Made by a program: the position numbers and the translations under genes | From: Paenibacillus illinoisensis NBRC 15959 | GTDB taxonomy: Bacteria; Bacillota; Bacilli; Paenibacillales; Paenibacillaceae | Direction: 5' to 3' | DNA: 64,000 nucleotides | NCBI RefSeq assembly: GCF_004000925.1 | Contig: NZ_BIME01000009.1 | Span: forward strand, 124,001-188,000 | The notes under the pieces: model-generated | Told to the model about the DNA's origin: nothing | Database searches by the model: none | Seen by the model: only the letters and a program-made list of their open reading frames with translations | Part shown: piece by piece, positions 27,036 through 35,247 of the stretch | Layout: every line of letters begins with the position of its first letter | Numbering within the stretch: the stretch's first letter is position 1

Positions 27036-27770
27036 ATGAACTTTGCTACGACCTATTTCCGGATTCTGTCCGCCGAGCGGCTGAAGATGGGCAAGTCTCC
27101 CATATGGCTTCTGATTCTGCTGAGTCCATTGATAGCTCTGCTTATCGGGCTGCTCAGCGAGCCATCCGGTCAGTGGGAAACCCTTATGAGCACGATGGTC
27201 TTTTTGCACGGAATGCTGCTCATGCCGATCCTGACAGGGGTATTCACCTCGTTTGTCTGCCGCTTTGAACATGCTGGCGGGGGATGGAAGCAAATGCTGG
27301 TGCTGCCGCTTACCCGGACAGGCGTTTATGCAGGCAAGCTGACGATCGTCATTTTACTGCTGCTTTGCACCCAAGTGTTACTGCTGGGATCCATTCTGCT
27401 GGCCGGATTTATTCAGGGTCTAACCGAGCCCATACCCTGGGCATGGATTGGGGGCAAATTGCTGCTGGGCCTGTTCGCCTGCCTGCCCCTTGCCGGTTTG
27501 CAAATGTTGGTTTCCCTGATCTGGAGCAGCTTCGCAGCACCACTCGCTCTGAATTTCGCCTTGACTGTACCGAACATCTTGATTGTGAACTCGGCGACAT
27601 TCGGTCCATTCTATCCTTGGGCTCAGCCGATGCTGCTGATGACAGAGGCGGAAGGCGGAGGATTCGGAGCCTACAATGTACCGCTGGGTACGCTCCTTGC
27701 AGTAGTTGGAGGGAGTGCAGTGCTGTTTATTTTGATCGGAGTTTTGTATTTTAGAAAAAAAGAAATCTAG
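27036..27770 (+). CDS. Lantibiotic immunity ABC transporter permease (LanG/MutG-like)
   Basis: 244 residues from the ATG at 27036; an in-frame ATG at 27024 lies directly on the ribosome site AGGAAGG. Six hydrophobic helices. The loop CRFEHAGGGWKQMLVLPLTR parallels the loop of the previous gene, as expected for paired permeases of one transporter. It is the last gene of the module, followed by a strong hairpin. No lantibiotic precursor or modification gene is nearby. Confidence 0.85.
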   Translation: MNFATTYFRILSAERLKMGKSPIWLLILLSPLIALLIGLLSEPSGQWETLMSTMVFLHGMLLMPILTGVFTSFVCRFEHAGGGWKQMLVLPLTRTGVYAGKLTIVILLLLCTQVLLLGSILLAGFIQGLTEPIPWAWIGGKLLLGLFACLPLAGLQMLVSLIWSSFAAPLALNFALTVPNILIVNSATFGPFYPWAQPMLLMTEAEGGGFGAYNVPLGTLLAVVGGSAVLFILIGVLYFRKKEI

Positions 27771-27805
27771 GATTGCACGATGTTAAAAACAGATCTTCAT
27801 TAAAA

Positions 27806-27868
27806 CAAGATCCCCCAAGACCGTCCACTGAGCAAGGATGATGCGCGGACATGGGGGATCTTTTCTTT
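27806..27868. terminator. Bidirectional terminator hairpin
   Basis: AAGATCCCCC / GGGGGATCTT with an inner GTCC / GGAC; TCTTTTCTTT follows on the + strand and AT-rich sequence lies on the other side. It separates the ABC genes from the convergent acetyltransferase. Confidence 0.75.
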
Positions 27869-28424
27869 ATCTCAACCAACCTTCGTGTATGGTAAGTTCA
27901 CGAACCACCTTTGCCGGTGTTCCGGCAACCAATGTATTGTCGGGTACATCCTTGGTGACCGTACTCCCCGCGGCAACGACAGCATTTTTTCCTATAGTTA
28001 CTCCGGGAAGGACCAATGCGCCGGTTCCGATCCAGGCGTTGTCTTTAATGATGATTTTTTTGGCCATGCTGCTCCCGTCATCAAGAGAGTCAATTCGGTG
28101 GTAGGCACTATCGAATATGCTTGTCCTTGGTCCAATCATGACATTATTGCCAATGGAGATCTCGATATTGGCAGCAATCCCCACTCCGGCGTTAATCATG
28201 ACGTCATCCCCGATGGTTAACCTTGCCCCTTTGACAACAGTCAGCTGTGTCCCCCAAGGCTTTCCAATGATATTGAGTCGTTTGCCCACATGGAGATCAC
28301 CAAACTTATTCAGATATACCTTGCCTCTTATTCGTGGCAGCAGCTTAAGTGACGGCTGAATTCTTCCAAATAAGGCCATTCCTCTTACCTTCCCATAAGC
28401 AACTTTAACTCGATTGGGCAGCAT
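27867..28424 (-). CDS. Hexapeptide-repeat (left-handed beta-helix) acyltransferase
   Basis: 185 residues from the ATG at 28424, nine bases after GGAGAGG; a TTG (28442) and an ATG (28433) further up are poorly spaced. Isoleucine-rich hexapeptide turns run from about residue 55 to 165 (KGARLTIGDDVMINAGVGIAA, IEISIGNNVMIGPR, VTIGKNAVVAAGSTVTKDV). The motif SAYHRID supplies a likely catalytic His, and PGVTIG and GTPAKVVREL are typical of the maltose/galactoside O-acetyltransferase group. Substrates in this group are sugars or polysaccharide precursors. No glycan cluster surrounds it, so the substrate is open. Confidence 0.88.
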   Translation of the reverse strand: MLPNRVKVAYGKVRGMALFGRIQPSLKLLPRIRGKVYLNKFGDLHVGKRLNIIGKPWGTQLTVVKGARLTIGDDVMINAGVGIAANIEISIGNNVMIGPRTSIFDSAYHRIDSLDDGSSMAKKIIIKDNAWIGTGALVLPGVTIGKNAVVAAGSTVTKDVPDNTLVAGTPAKVVRELTIHEGWLR

Positions 28425-28518
28425 AATCTCCATCCTCTCCAAAAACTAGCCGCGTCCTGTTGCGTCGATCATGAATTAAGTAATGTTGATACAGGACAGG
28501 CATGCTCTATGTGTATCG

Positions 28519-28547
28519 ATTATAGCTGAAATGATACATAATGTATC
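28519..28547 (-). promoter_or_regulatory. Promoter with overlapping palindrome for the acetyltransferase
   Basis: On the minus strand TATAAT (28524-28519) forms a -10. The perfect palindrome GATACAT-A-ATGTATC (28533-28547) covers the -35 position. The rest of the 28425-28833 gap holds a small hairpin (AAAGCTG / CAGCTTT, about 28722-28743) and nothing else I recognise. Confidence 0.45.
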
Positions 28548-28833
28548 TAAGACATTGTAACTAATATCCAGATTTTCAAAGCCGATTTTGGACTTCCGGA
28601 ACAATCATTTGATTTTGATTTTGAAATAAAGAATGGAAGGTTCCATCTTTTTCAAGTTGGGATATTACAAATTTAAACGAGATTGCAAGCAAAATCAGAC
28701 TGGAATCTGGTAAAATAAAAAAAGCTGTTTCTAGGCAGCTTTACATGGTTATTCGAGGGTAGACACTTATTACTAAAAATGGCTTTTTAGAATGTTTAGA
28801 AAAAGATACAGGCTGAGAAAAGAGGGGTAAGCC

Positions 28834-31542
28834 TTGGATACTAATAAAACGGAAACCCTGAAGCGGATTATTTCTGAGGGAAGTTCTTACCAATCATTGT
28901 TTTTTAATCACCCGGATGCCATATATGTGATGGACATCCATGGAAATTATATCGATGCCAATCCATCAGTAGAGCGAATATCAGGCTATACTCTTGACGA
29001 GCTGATGCGTATGAATCCAGGTCAGGTCTGTCCACCAGACAGTGAACAGTCGAGGCAGGAATATATTAACGAGGTCATTACTGGCCGTTCAGTCAGTAAC
29101 AGCATAACGTTTTATCATAAAAATGGATCTGTAAGACAAGCTGAAATTACCTACGTGCCCATAACAGCGGGAGAAGAGGTTGTAGGCATCTACGGTATTG
29201 CCAAAGATGTGACGGACATTGTTGAAGTGGAACGGAAACTCCAGGAGACACAAGAAAAGTATCAGGTGCTTGCTGAGCACGCCCAGGATCTGATTACGAC
29301 AAGTGCGCTGGATGGCAAACTGCTTTACGTTTCCCCATCCGTATTTTCTCTGCTAGGATATCGACCGGAAGAAGTGACTGGCAAGTCCTTCAAGGATTAT
29401 TGCTATCCCGGAGATTTCCCGGATCCGATGGAGTTGTCTGAGATTGGCAACGGCTGCAAAATGCGTGTGCGGCACAAGAAAGGGCACTATATCTGGATGG
29501 AAACTCTCGCTAAGCCAGTAGCTGGAGAGAAGGGAAGAGGCATTCAGATCGTAAGCATAAGCCGTGATATTACCCAGCACAAGGATGCGGATAGACGTCT
29601 GAGAGAGAGTCGTCAGCGGTATAAATCCTTGTTCGAGCACAATCCGGCTGCGGTGTATTCATTGAATCTTGAAGGTAAGTATAGTGCGGTGAATCGTAAT
29701 CTGGTCAAAATGCTCAATATTCCTCGCAGCAAGCTGATCGGACAATCGTTTCTGTCCAATCTCGATCCATGTGAGGTAGGGCGCGGCAAATCCTACTTTG
29801 AGCTGGTGAAGCAGGGCAAACCGCAGCATTATGAAACGCGTATTGTGAATTCCACGGGGAAGACGTTCGATGCATCCATTATCAATGTGCCCATTATCGT
29901 CGATCAGGAACTGGTTGGAGTGTACGGAATATTGTCTGATATTACCGAACGCAAGGAGTATATAGATCGTATTCAGGAACTCAGCAAACAGCATGCGCTG
30001 ATTCTGAATTCCGTTACAGAAGGCATATATGGTCTGGATGCAGAAGGAACCACCATGTTTATGAACCCGGCGGCGGCTTCCATGTTTGGGTATGAAGTGG
30101 AAGAGTTTATCGGCAAAAGCGCCCATCCGATCATCCATCACTCCCGTGCGGATGGAAGTTATTTTCCAAAAGAAGAATGTCCAATTCACATGACCGTCAT
30201 GGATGGACAAAGACGCTCGGTCAAGGAAGATGTATTCTGGCGCAAGGATGGCAGCAGCTTCCTGGTGGAATACCAGGTTACACCGATTATTGATCAGGAA
30301 CAGATCCAGGGCGTAGTCATTGTGTTCAATGATGTAACCGGAGAGCGTGAAATTGTGCGCGCCAAGGAGACGGCTGAGCTTGCAGCGCAGGCCAAGTCAG
30401 AGTTCCTGTCGATGGTAAGTCATGAGATTCGTACGCCCATGAACGGAATCGTCGGCATGACCGAACTGCTGATTGGAACCGATTTATCGGAAGAGCAGCG
30501 GGAATATGCACAGATCATTCAAGAGAGCGGGGATGCGCTGCTGAATATTCTGAATGATATTCTGGATTTCAGCAAACTGGAGTCGGGTAAGATGGCTCTT
30601 GCATATGAACCATTCTCTCTACGCAAAATGCTGGAGCAGGTGGCAGAGCTGTTTAAAATTCGGGCAGACGAAAAACAGCTGCAGCTCAGGTATCGTCTGA
30701 ATCCAAGCATTCCAGAATTCATGGTGGGTGATGCCATGCGTATCCGTCAAATTCTGGTCAATCTGGTCAGTAACGCACTGAAATTCACGGACAAGGGCAG
30801 TATTGATGTCAACGTGGATATTGTAAAGGGCAGAAAGCCTGAAGATAGTGTACTTGATTTTGCAGTGAAAGATACCGGAATTGGTATTCCTGCGGACAAG
30901 CTGGATCAGCTGTTCCAGTCTTTCTCCCAGCTGCATCCGGTCATTAATCGCAAGTATGGAGGTACAGGCCTAGGCCTTGTCATCTCGAAACGACTTGTGG
31001 AGATTATGGGCGGCAGTATCGGTGTGGAGAGTGAGGAAGGAAAAGGATCGACCTTCCGTTTTGCGGTACCTGCCACAAGTGTAGATTATGCGTCAGAAGA
31101 CACAGCACGTCAATTCAGTCATGATCGTACACGTCAAGGTGACAAGGTAGCGATGCGTATCCTGGTGGCTGAGGATCACCCGGTGAACCGGAAAATTTTG
31201 ACCGAGTATCTTGAAAAGCTTGGCTATGAAACGGATGTATGTACCAATGGAGTCGAAGCCATTGAGGCCATCTCGCAGAATTCGTATGATATTGTGCTGA
31301 TGGATATTCACATGCCTGTCATGGACGGGCTCAAGGCAACCGATCTTGTACACCGGTTGATTCCACAGGATCGTATCCCTGCGATTATTGCCGTAACAGG
31401 CAATGCGAAACGGGAAGACAAGGAAGCGTGTCTCGAGATTGGCATGCGGGATTTCATCAGTAAACCGGTCATGCTCAGTGAACTGAAACGGGTGCTTCAG
31501 CAATGGGGCCCGACAGATCAGCCTCAGCTGGCACCGAATTGA
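28834..31542 (+). CDS. Hybrid sensor histidine kinase with four PAS domains and a receiver
   Basis: 902 residues, TTG start six bases after GAGGGG. Four PAS or PAC units run from about 15 to 510 (FNHPDAIYVMDIHGNYIDANPS; ALDGKLLYVSPSVFSLLGY; FEHNPAAVYSLNLEGKYSAVN; ILNSVTEGIYGLDAEGTTMFMNPA). HisKA follows with His530 in SMVSHEIRTPMNG, then HATPase with NLVSNALKF, DTGIGIP and GGTGLGL, and a receiver with Asp824 in DIVLMDIHMPVMDG. There is no membrane helix, so it is cytoplasmic and probably senses an internal cue. The fusion suggests a phosphorelay, possibly to a phosphotransfer protein or sporulation relay elsewhere; no partner is adjacent. Confidence 0.95.
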   Translation: MDTNKTETLKRIISEGSSYQSLFFNHPDAIYVMDIHGNYIDANPSVERISGYTLDELMRMNPGQVCPPDSEQSRQEYINEVITGRSVSNSITFYHKNGSVRQAEITYVPITAGEEVVGIYGIAKDVTDIVEVERKLQETQEKYQVLAEHAQDLITTSALDGKLLYVSPSVFSLLGYRPEEVTGKSFKDYCYPGDFPDPMELSEIGNGCKMRVRHKKGHYIWMETLAKPVAGEKGRGIQIVSISRDITQHKDADRRLRESRQRYKSLFEHNPAAVYSLNLEGKYSAVNRNLVKMLNIPRSKLIGQSFLSNLDPCEVGRGKSYFELVKQGKPQHYETRIVNSTGKTFDASIINVPIIVDQELVGVYGILSDITERKEYIDRIQELSKQHALILNSVTEGIYGLDAEGTTMFMNPAAASMFGYEVEEFIGKSAHPIIHHSRADGSYFPKEECPIHMTVMDGQRRSVKEDVFWRKDGSSFLVEYQVTPIIDQEQIQGVVIVFNDVTGEREIVRAKETAELAAQAKSEFLSMVSHEIRTPMNGIVGMTELLIGTDLSEEQREYAQIIQESGDALLNILNDILDFSKLESGKMALAYEPFSLRKMLEQVAELFKIRADEKQLQLRYRLNPSIPEFMVGDAMRIRQILVNLVSNALKFTDKGSIDVNVDIVKGRKPEDSVLDFAVKDTGIGIPADKLDQLFQSFSQLHPVINRKYGGTGLGLVISKRLVEIMGGSIGVESEEGKGSTFRFAVPATSVDYASEDTARQFSHDRTRQGDKVAMRILVAEDHPVNRKILTEYLEKLGYETDVCTNGVEAIEAISQNSYDIVLMDIHMPVMDGLKATDLVHRLIPQDRIPAIIAVTGNAKREDKEACLEIGMRDFISKPVMLSELKRVLQQWGPTDQPQLAPN

Positions 31543-31566
31543 ATATAACCCTGAGATGTTAATCCA

Positions 31567-31612
31567 AACAGGCCAGCGATTTCTCCTAGCAGGAGGTCGC
31601 TGGCCTGTTTGA
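31567..31612. terminator. Bidirectional terminator between the hybrid kinase and the dehydrogenase
   Basis: AACAGGCCAGCGA / TCGCTGGCCTGTT, 13-bp perfect stem, with T-rich sequence on the + side and A-rich sequence on the other. Confidence 0.85.
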
Positions 31613-31662
31613 TTGTTCCTGCTTTTCAATTCTGGAATGAGTCTGTAAGGCTGATGGAACAA

Positions 31663-32616
31663 TTAGGCCAAGGTCAGGCGATTAATATTGCCCGCTAAAA
31701 TCTCACAGGAACGCTCGAATTTTTCACGCTCGGATGGGTCCAGATTCAATTCGATGACTTCCTGAATCCCGTTTCCTCCAATAATGGCCGGAACGCCTGC
31801 ACAGACGCCCTTCTGACCATATTCTCCCTCCAGAATGGCCGATACGGCAATGATTTTGTGTTCATCATTAAGGATGGAACGTGTAATATGAGCCAGTGCA
31901 TTGCCAATCCCGAATTGGGTGGAACCTTTGCGGGTGAAGATTTCCCAACCGGCATCTTTGGTTTTGCGGGCAATATCATCGAGATCCAGGTGTTTGAAGC
32001 GTTCCTTATGCTGTTCCATGATGTGCATGATCGGTTTGCCTCCAATCGTCACGTGGGACCAGGCTACGAATTGGGACTCCCCGTGCTCTCCGAGAGCATA
32101 TCCGTGCACACTGCGCGGATCGATTGAAAACACTTCGGATAGCAGCGTTTTGAGCCGGGAGGAATCAATGGAAGTCCCTGTACCAATGACATGCTCACGT
32201 GGAAGGCCGGACAATTTCCATACCATATAAGTTACTATGTCAACCGGATTGGCTGCGACGACAAAGATACCGTTGAATCCGCTATCCATGATGGGGAGGA
32301 CGATGTCTTTTGCAATCGATTCGGCCTCCTCCAGAATATCCAGACGTGTCTGGCCTGCTTTTGGATTGGCTCCTGCAGTCAGAACAATGACATCCATGTT
32401 TCCACAATCTGCATATGTCCCGGCATATACTTTGGTACGATTATGTGTAAAATCCATACAATGCGAGAAATCCAGCGCCTGGGCAACAGCACGGTCATAC
32501 GTCCGATCCACCATCATGATTTCCCTGCATATCGACTGATTAATCATGGAATATGCACAACTTGAGCCTACAAGACCCGCCCCGATAACCGCCACTTTAC
32601 CTGATTTGCCTAACAC
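31663..32616 (-). CDS. L-lactate dehydrogenase-family protein
   Basis: 317 residues, GTG start behind GGGGGTTGAAC. Rossmann motif VIGAGLVGSS, the NAD-binding VVAANPVDIVTY, catalytic His178 in ALGEHGES, Arg154 and Arg91 are all in place. In classic L-lactate dehydrogenases the mobile loop reads NQKPGETR and the Gln fixes pyruvate specificity. Here it reads NPKAGQTR, with Pro85 at that position. Malate dehydrogenases have Arg there, so this is neither standard form. It may be an LDH paralogue or a 2-hydroxyacid dehydrogenase of related specificity. Reaction: reversible NADH-dependent reduction of a 2-oxoacid in the cytoplasm. It is monocistronic. Confidence 0.85.
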   Translation of the reverse strand: MLGKSGKVAVIGAGLVGSSCAYSMINQSICREIMMVDRTYDRAVAQALDFSHCMDFTHNRTKVYAGTYADCGNMDVIVLTAGANPKAGQTRLDILEEAESIAKDIVLPIMDSGFNGIFVVAANPVDIVTYMVWKLSGLPREHVIGTGTSIDSSRLKTLLSEVFSIDPRSVHGYALGEHGESQFVAWSHVTIGGKPIMHIMEQHKERFKHLDLDDIARKTKDAGWEIFTRKGSTQFGIGNALAHITRSILNDEHKIIAVSAILEGEYGQKGVCAGVPAIIGGNGIQEVIELNLDPSEREKFERSCEILAGNINRLTLA

Positions 32617-33109
32617 TGCCGTTCAACCCCCATATCCTAATCATGTAATTGTCCTGACTTTAAGCCATATGTTAAGTATAGTCCTTTAATTTATGCCGAA
32701 ATCCGTTTCTACGTTACATAAGATAACACATGGAAAAGCAGTGCAGCAATGATATCCTCTGTCGCGGGAGCGTATTGGAGTAGTGGGGTTAACAAAATTG
32801 ACATGAATATCCTGTTTTCATAAACCGACGGCGTCTGCACCAGCATAATTCGATTGTGACAGCATTCCTCCTCCATGTCGGAATAAGAGAGATTTTTACG
32901 AATAACAGACGTGACAAAACTTCTTATGAATCCCCAGAAACAGAACAAAACCGCCAAAGGGATCGAGCCAGACGTTGACGAATACCTATGGCAAGCTAAA
33001 CAAAAGCCATTTGTTCATGAGACAGGTTGACCCGATCCGATGACAGTTCCAGAAGGGAACGCTGAAGCCACCATTTCGAATTCAAAAGACTTCATTCCGG
33101 GAGGGAATA
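32617..33109. other. Non-coding gap
   Basis: I find no convincing gene or RNA here. A TTGACA at 32799-32804 could be a -35 for the rightward gene, but its -10 (TAAACC or ATAAAC) is poor. Short frames on both strands lack ribosome sites. Confidence 0.4.
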
Positions 33110-33766
33110 ATGATGATTGAAGAAGCAGGAGCAACGACGGAAACGGCCAAGAGCCTGGGCATAGGAGCCAGTACTCTTCGTAAATATGCGGCAGCACTTG
33201 AGGAACAGGGATATCGATTCGAGCGTTCCGCCAACAAGTCCAGATTGTTCAGATCGGACGATATTCAGTGCATTGAACGATTAATGACGGAGCTGAGGGA
33301 ACATAACCTGCCGCTTGCAGATGCCGTGGTGACGGTCCTGTCTCCGAATGTGCCAGAGAGCACAGTAGAGATGACTTCTGAGAAGGAATGTGCAGCAGCC
33401 GTGCTGCCTGCTGTATTCTCTGAAGAAACGGAGCCGAATGGCCATCTCCGGTCCTATGAAGGTCTGGGTCAGCTTGTGAATGAAGTGACCTTCGGGATGA
33501 TCGAGCCACAGGATGATCGTGTGCAAATGCTCCAGCAGCGGGTGGATGAGCTGGAGTTAACGCTGAAGCAGCTTGCTGATACGCATACGGCTCTCCAGGA
33601 TCAGATGGAGAAGCAGCGTCTATGGATGAATGAGAAGCTGGAAGAAGAACGGGATCGTGAACTGGTCACCAATCTGCGCAGCTTCCAGGGCCGTAAACGC
33701 AAACCGAAAGGAACTTCGCTGCGTATGCTCTTTGGCTTGCTGCCCAAGAAACACAAGGAAGCGTGA
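33110..33766 (+). CDS. MerR-type helix-turn-helix protein with coiled coil
   Basis: 218 residues, ATG behind GGGAGGG. An N-terminal MerR-like winged helix (about 10-75: TAKSLGIGASTLRKYAAALEEQGYRFERS then SRLFRSDDI) is followed by a spacer, a coiled coil (about 135-190, DDRVQMLQQRVDELELTLKQL) and a strongly basic tail (GRKRKPKGTS, KKHKEA). The layout recalls RacA-like chromosome-anchoring or plasmid-type MerR proteins, but I cannot assign it to a named family. No effector-binding domain is seen. It lies 144 bases before a Ser/Thr kinase gene in the same direction, which may belong to the same unit. Confidence 0.75.
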   Translation: MMIEEAGATTETAKSLGIGASTLRKYAAALEEQGYRFERSANKSRLFRSDDIQCIERLMTELREHNLPLADAVVTVLSPNVPESTVEMTSEKECAAAVLPAVFSEETEPNGHLRSYEGLGQLVNEVTFGMIEPQDDRVQMLQQRVDELELTLKQLADTHTALQDQMEKQRLWMNEKLEEERDRELVTNLRSFQGRKRKPKGTSLRMLFGLLPKKHKEA

Positions 33767-33910
33767 CGGCAGAGGGGCTGCCGTGATTTCGTGCAGGCAG
33801 CCTGATATAATAGGCTCCATAGTACAACAGGAAAACTGGCTGTTACGACTGCTCGAATGTGCCTGTGAAGGGTCGCGTGAAGTTCAGAAGTCGCCAGTGT
33901 GGGAGGACAA

Positions 33911-34729
33911 GTGGAGCTGCAACGAAGCTGGCAAAGATTTGTGGGTCTGTGGACAGACCGTCCTCGGCGAGAAGGTTCTCTGATCTCGGGACGTTACCGA
34001 ATTCAGGAGCTGCTTGGTATGGGGAGTTATGGACTCACCTATTTGTGTATCGACGAACTGAATGGCAAGGAAGTGGCGTTAAAGGAATCGAAGCCCAGCA
34101 AAGGCAGACTTTCTGCCCGGTTGCTGGAACGGGAAGCGGACGTGATGAGCCGGATGGATCACCCGGCCATCCCGAGGCTGCTGCATGCATTTATATATAA
34201 GAGGAGAAGCTACATTTCCACAGAGTATATCCGGGGAGAGACACTGGAACAGTGTATATTTGAACAGGGCCGAAAGTATACAGAGCAGGAATGCTTGGCA
34301 CTGGCTTTCCAACTGCTGGAGCCTGTGATCCATGTTCACGAGCGGGGATATATCCATGGGGATGTGCGGATACCCAACGTTATTTTGCGTGATGAGCGCG
34401 TACATTTGATTGACTTCGGTCTGGCACGGCGTATGGGGGAGCCGTTGCTGCCTGAGCTGAAGCGAAGAATGCGGGAACTGCCCATGCCGGAGGATGAGCA
34501 GGCTGCACCTGATCAGGATCTGCAGGATCTGGGACACTTTCTTCTGTTTATGCTGTACTCGGCATATGAGCCGGAGAAGGGCAAGGCACCTGCAAGCTGG
34601 CAGGAAGAGCTGAAGCTTACGCCTGGTTTGCACCACATGCTGGAGAGACTGCTGGGGCTTCGCCCGGGATACACAGAAGGAGCACCTGAATTACAGGCCG
34701 AGATAGAACGCCTGCTGGATTCTTATTAA
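33911..34729 (+). CDS. Serine/threonine protein kinase-like protein
   Basis: 272 residues from the GTG at 33911, four bases after GGGAGG; GTG at 33899 is the alternative. It is a single compact kinase domain: glycine loop LGMGSYG, VALKESK with the ATP-binding Lys, helix C Glu in LEREADVMSRMDHPAI, catalytic loop YIHGDVRIPNVIL (HGD in place of HRD, Asn kept) and IDFGLA for the metal. An activation segment and a short C-lobe follow. No membrane helix or PASTA repeats are present, so it is not a PrkC type. It could phosphorylate proteins or, given HGD, be an ABC1/APH-like kinase; the DFG and overall spacing favour protein kinase. Confidence 0.82.
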   Translation: MELQRSWQRFVGLWTDRPRREGSLISGRYRIQELLGMGSYGLTYLCIDELNGKEVALKESKPSKGRLSARLLEREADVMSRMDHPAIPRLLHAFIYKRRSYISTEYIRGETLEQCIFEQGRKYTEQECLALAFQLLEPVIHVHERGYIHGDVRIPNVILRDERVHLIDFGLARRMGEPLLPELKRRMRELPMPEDEQAAPDQDLQDLGHFLLFMLYSAYEPEKGKAPASWQEELKLTPGLHHMLERLLGLRPGYTEGAPELQAEIERLLDSY

Positions 34730-34742
34730 AAGTGAATCGGAA

Positions 34743-34804
34743 ACGCCAATAGGGGATGTTCTGCTACCGTGAGATACGGCTGGCTGAACATCCCCTATTG
34801 GCGT
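34743..34804. terminator. Large perfect inverted repeat
   Basis: Two 19-base arms (34743-34761 and 34786-34804) beginning ACGCCAATAGG and ending CCTATTGGCGT are exact reverse complements. The 24-base loop can itself pair CCGT with ACGG. It lies between the convergent kinase and small repeat-protein genes, so it probably ends both transcripts, though the T tracts are poor. Confidence 0.6.
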
Positions 34805-34826
34805 ATATCATCATTGCAGCACCATA

Positions 34827-35036
34827 TTAGCTGGAGCTGTACTTTCTGCTTTTGTAATAACCGGAGCCATGGCGGTTATCCCTGTATTTCATATCCGACG
34901 ATGAATATCGTTTATAGCTTCGTTTGCCTGAGGAGCTGCTGTAGCGTTTATAGGAGCGTCTGTCCGAGGAGCTATAGCGCCTTCGGTGTGATGAAGATTT
35001 CGAATCAAGGAGTTTGCCAATAATTTTTTTGAACAT
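34827..35036 (-). CDS. Small basic Ser/Tyr/Arg-rich repeat protein
   Basis: 69 residues, ATG behind AAAGGATGAT. After MFKKIIGKLLDSK the rest is low complexity, with repeats of the form SYKRYSSS (RRSYKRYSSSSGKRSYKRYSSSD) and a tail YYKSRKYSSS. It is strongly basic and without a signal peptide or long hydrophobic stretch. I do not recognise the family. Composition of this kind occurs in some spore coat and nucleic-acid-binding small proteins, but no sporulation promoter is clear. The clean ribosome site and start support a real gene. Confidence 0.65.
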   Translation of the reverse strand: MFKKIIGKLLDSKSSSHRRRYSSSDRRSYKRYSSSSGKRSYKRYSSSDMKYRDNRHGSGYYKSRKYSSS

Positions 35037-35247
35037 GCAAGATCATCCTTTCGTCTTCCGTTTTAAGCATATACGCAGCCTTTGGGGGGAGGGTTTCGTG
35101 TTTTTTATGGAATGTGGTATTCATTGCACACGAGGTTGGCGTATAATAGGATGTTGGTGCTTTACAGATTGTACGAATTTTTTATTTTGTGCGTTTCGCG
35201 TTACAATAGAAGACAGGATAAGATCTTAACGGACAGGAGAAGTTGTA

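Noticed and set aside
32709..32957. 82-residue minus-strand frame in the gap after the dehydrogenase
   Set aside because: It starts with TTG, has no ribosome site, and its cysteine-rich, irregular composition does not look coding.
32927..33031. 34-codon frame starting MNPQKQNKTAKG
   Set aside because: Composition resembles small spore proteins, but there is no ribosome site before the ATG and the frame overlaps nothing conserved that I can recognise.
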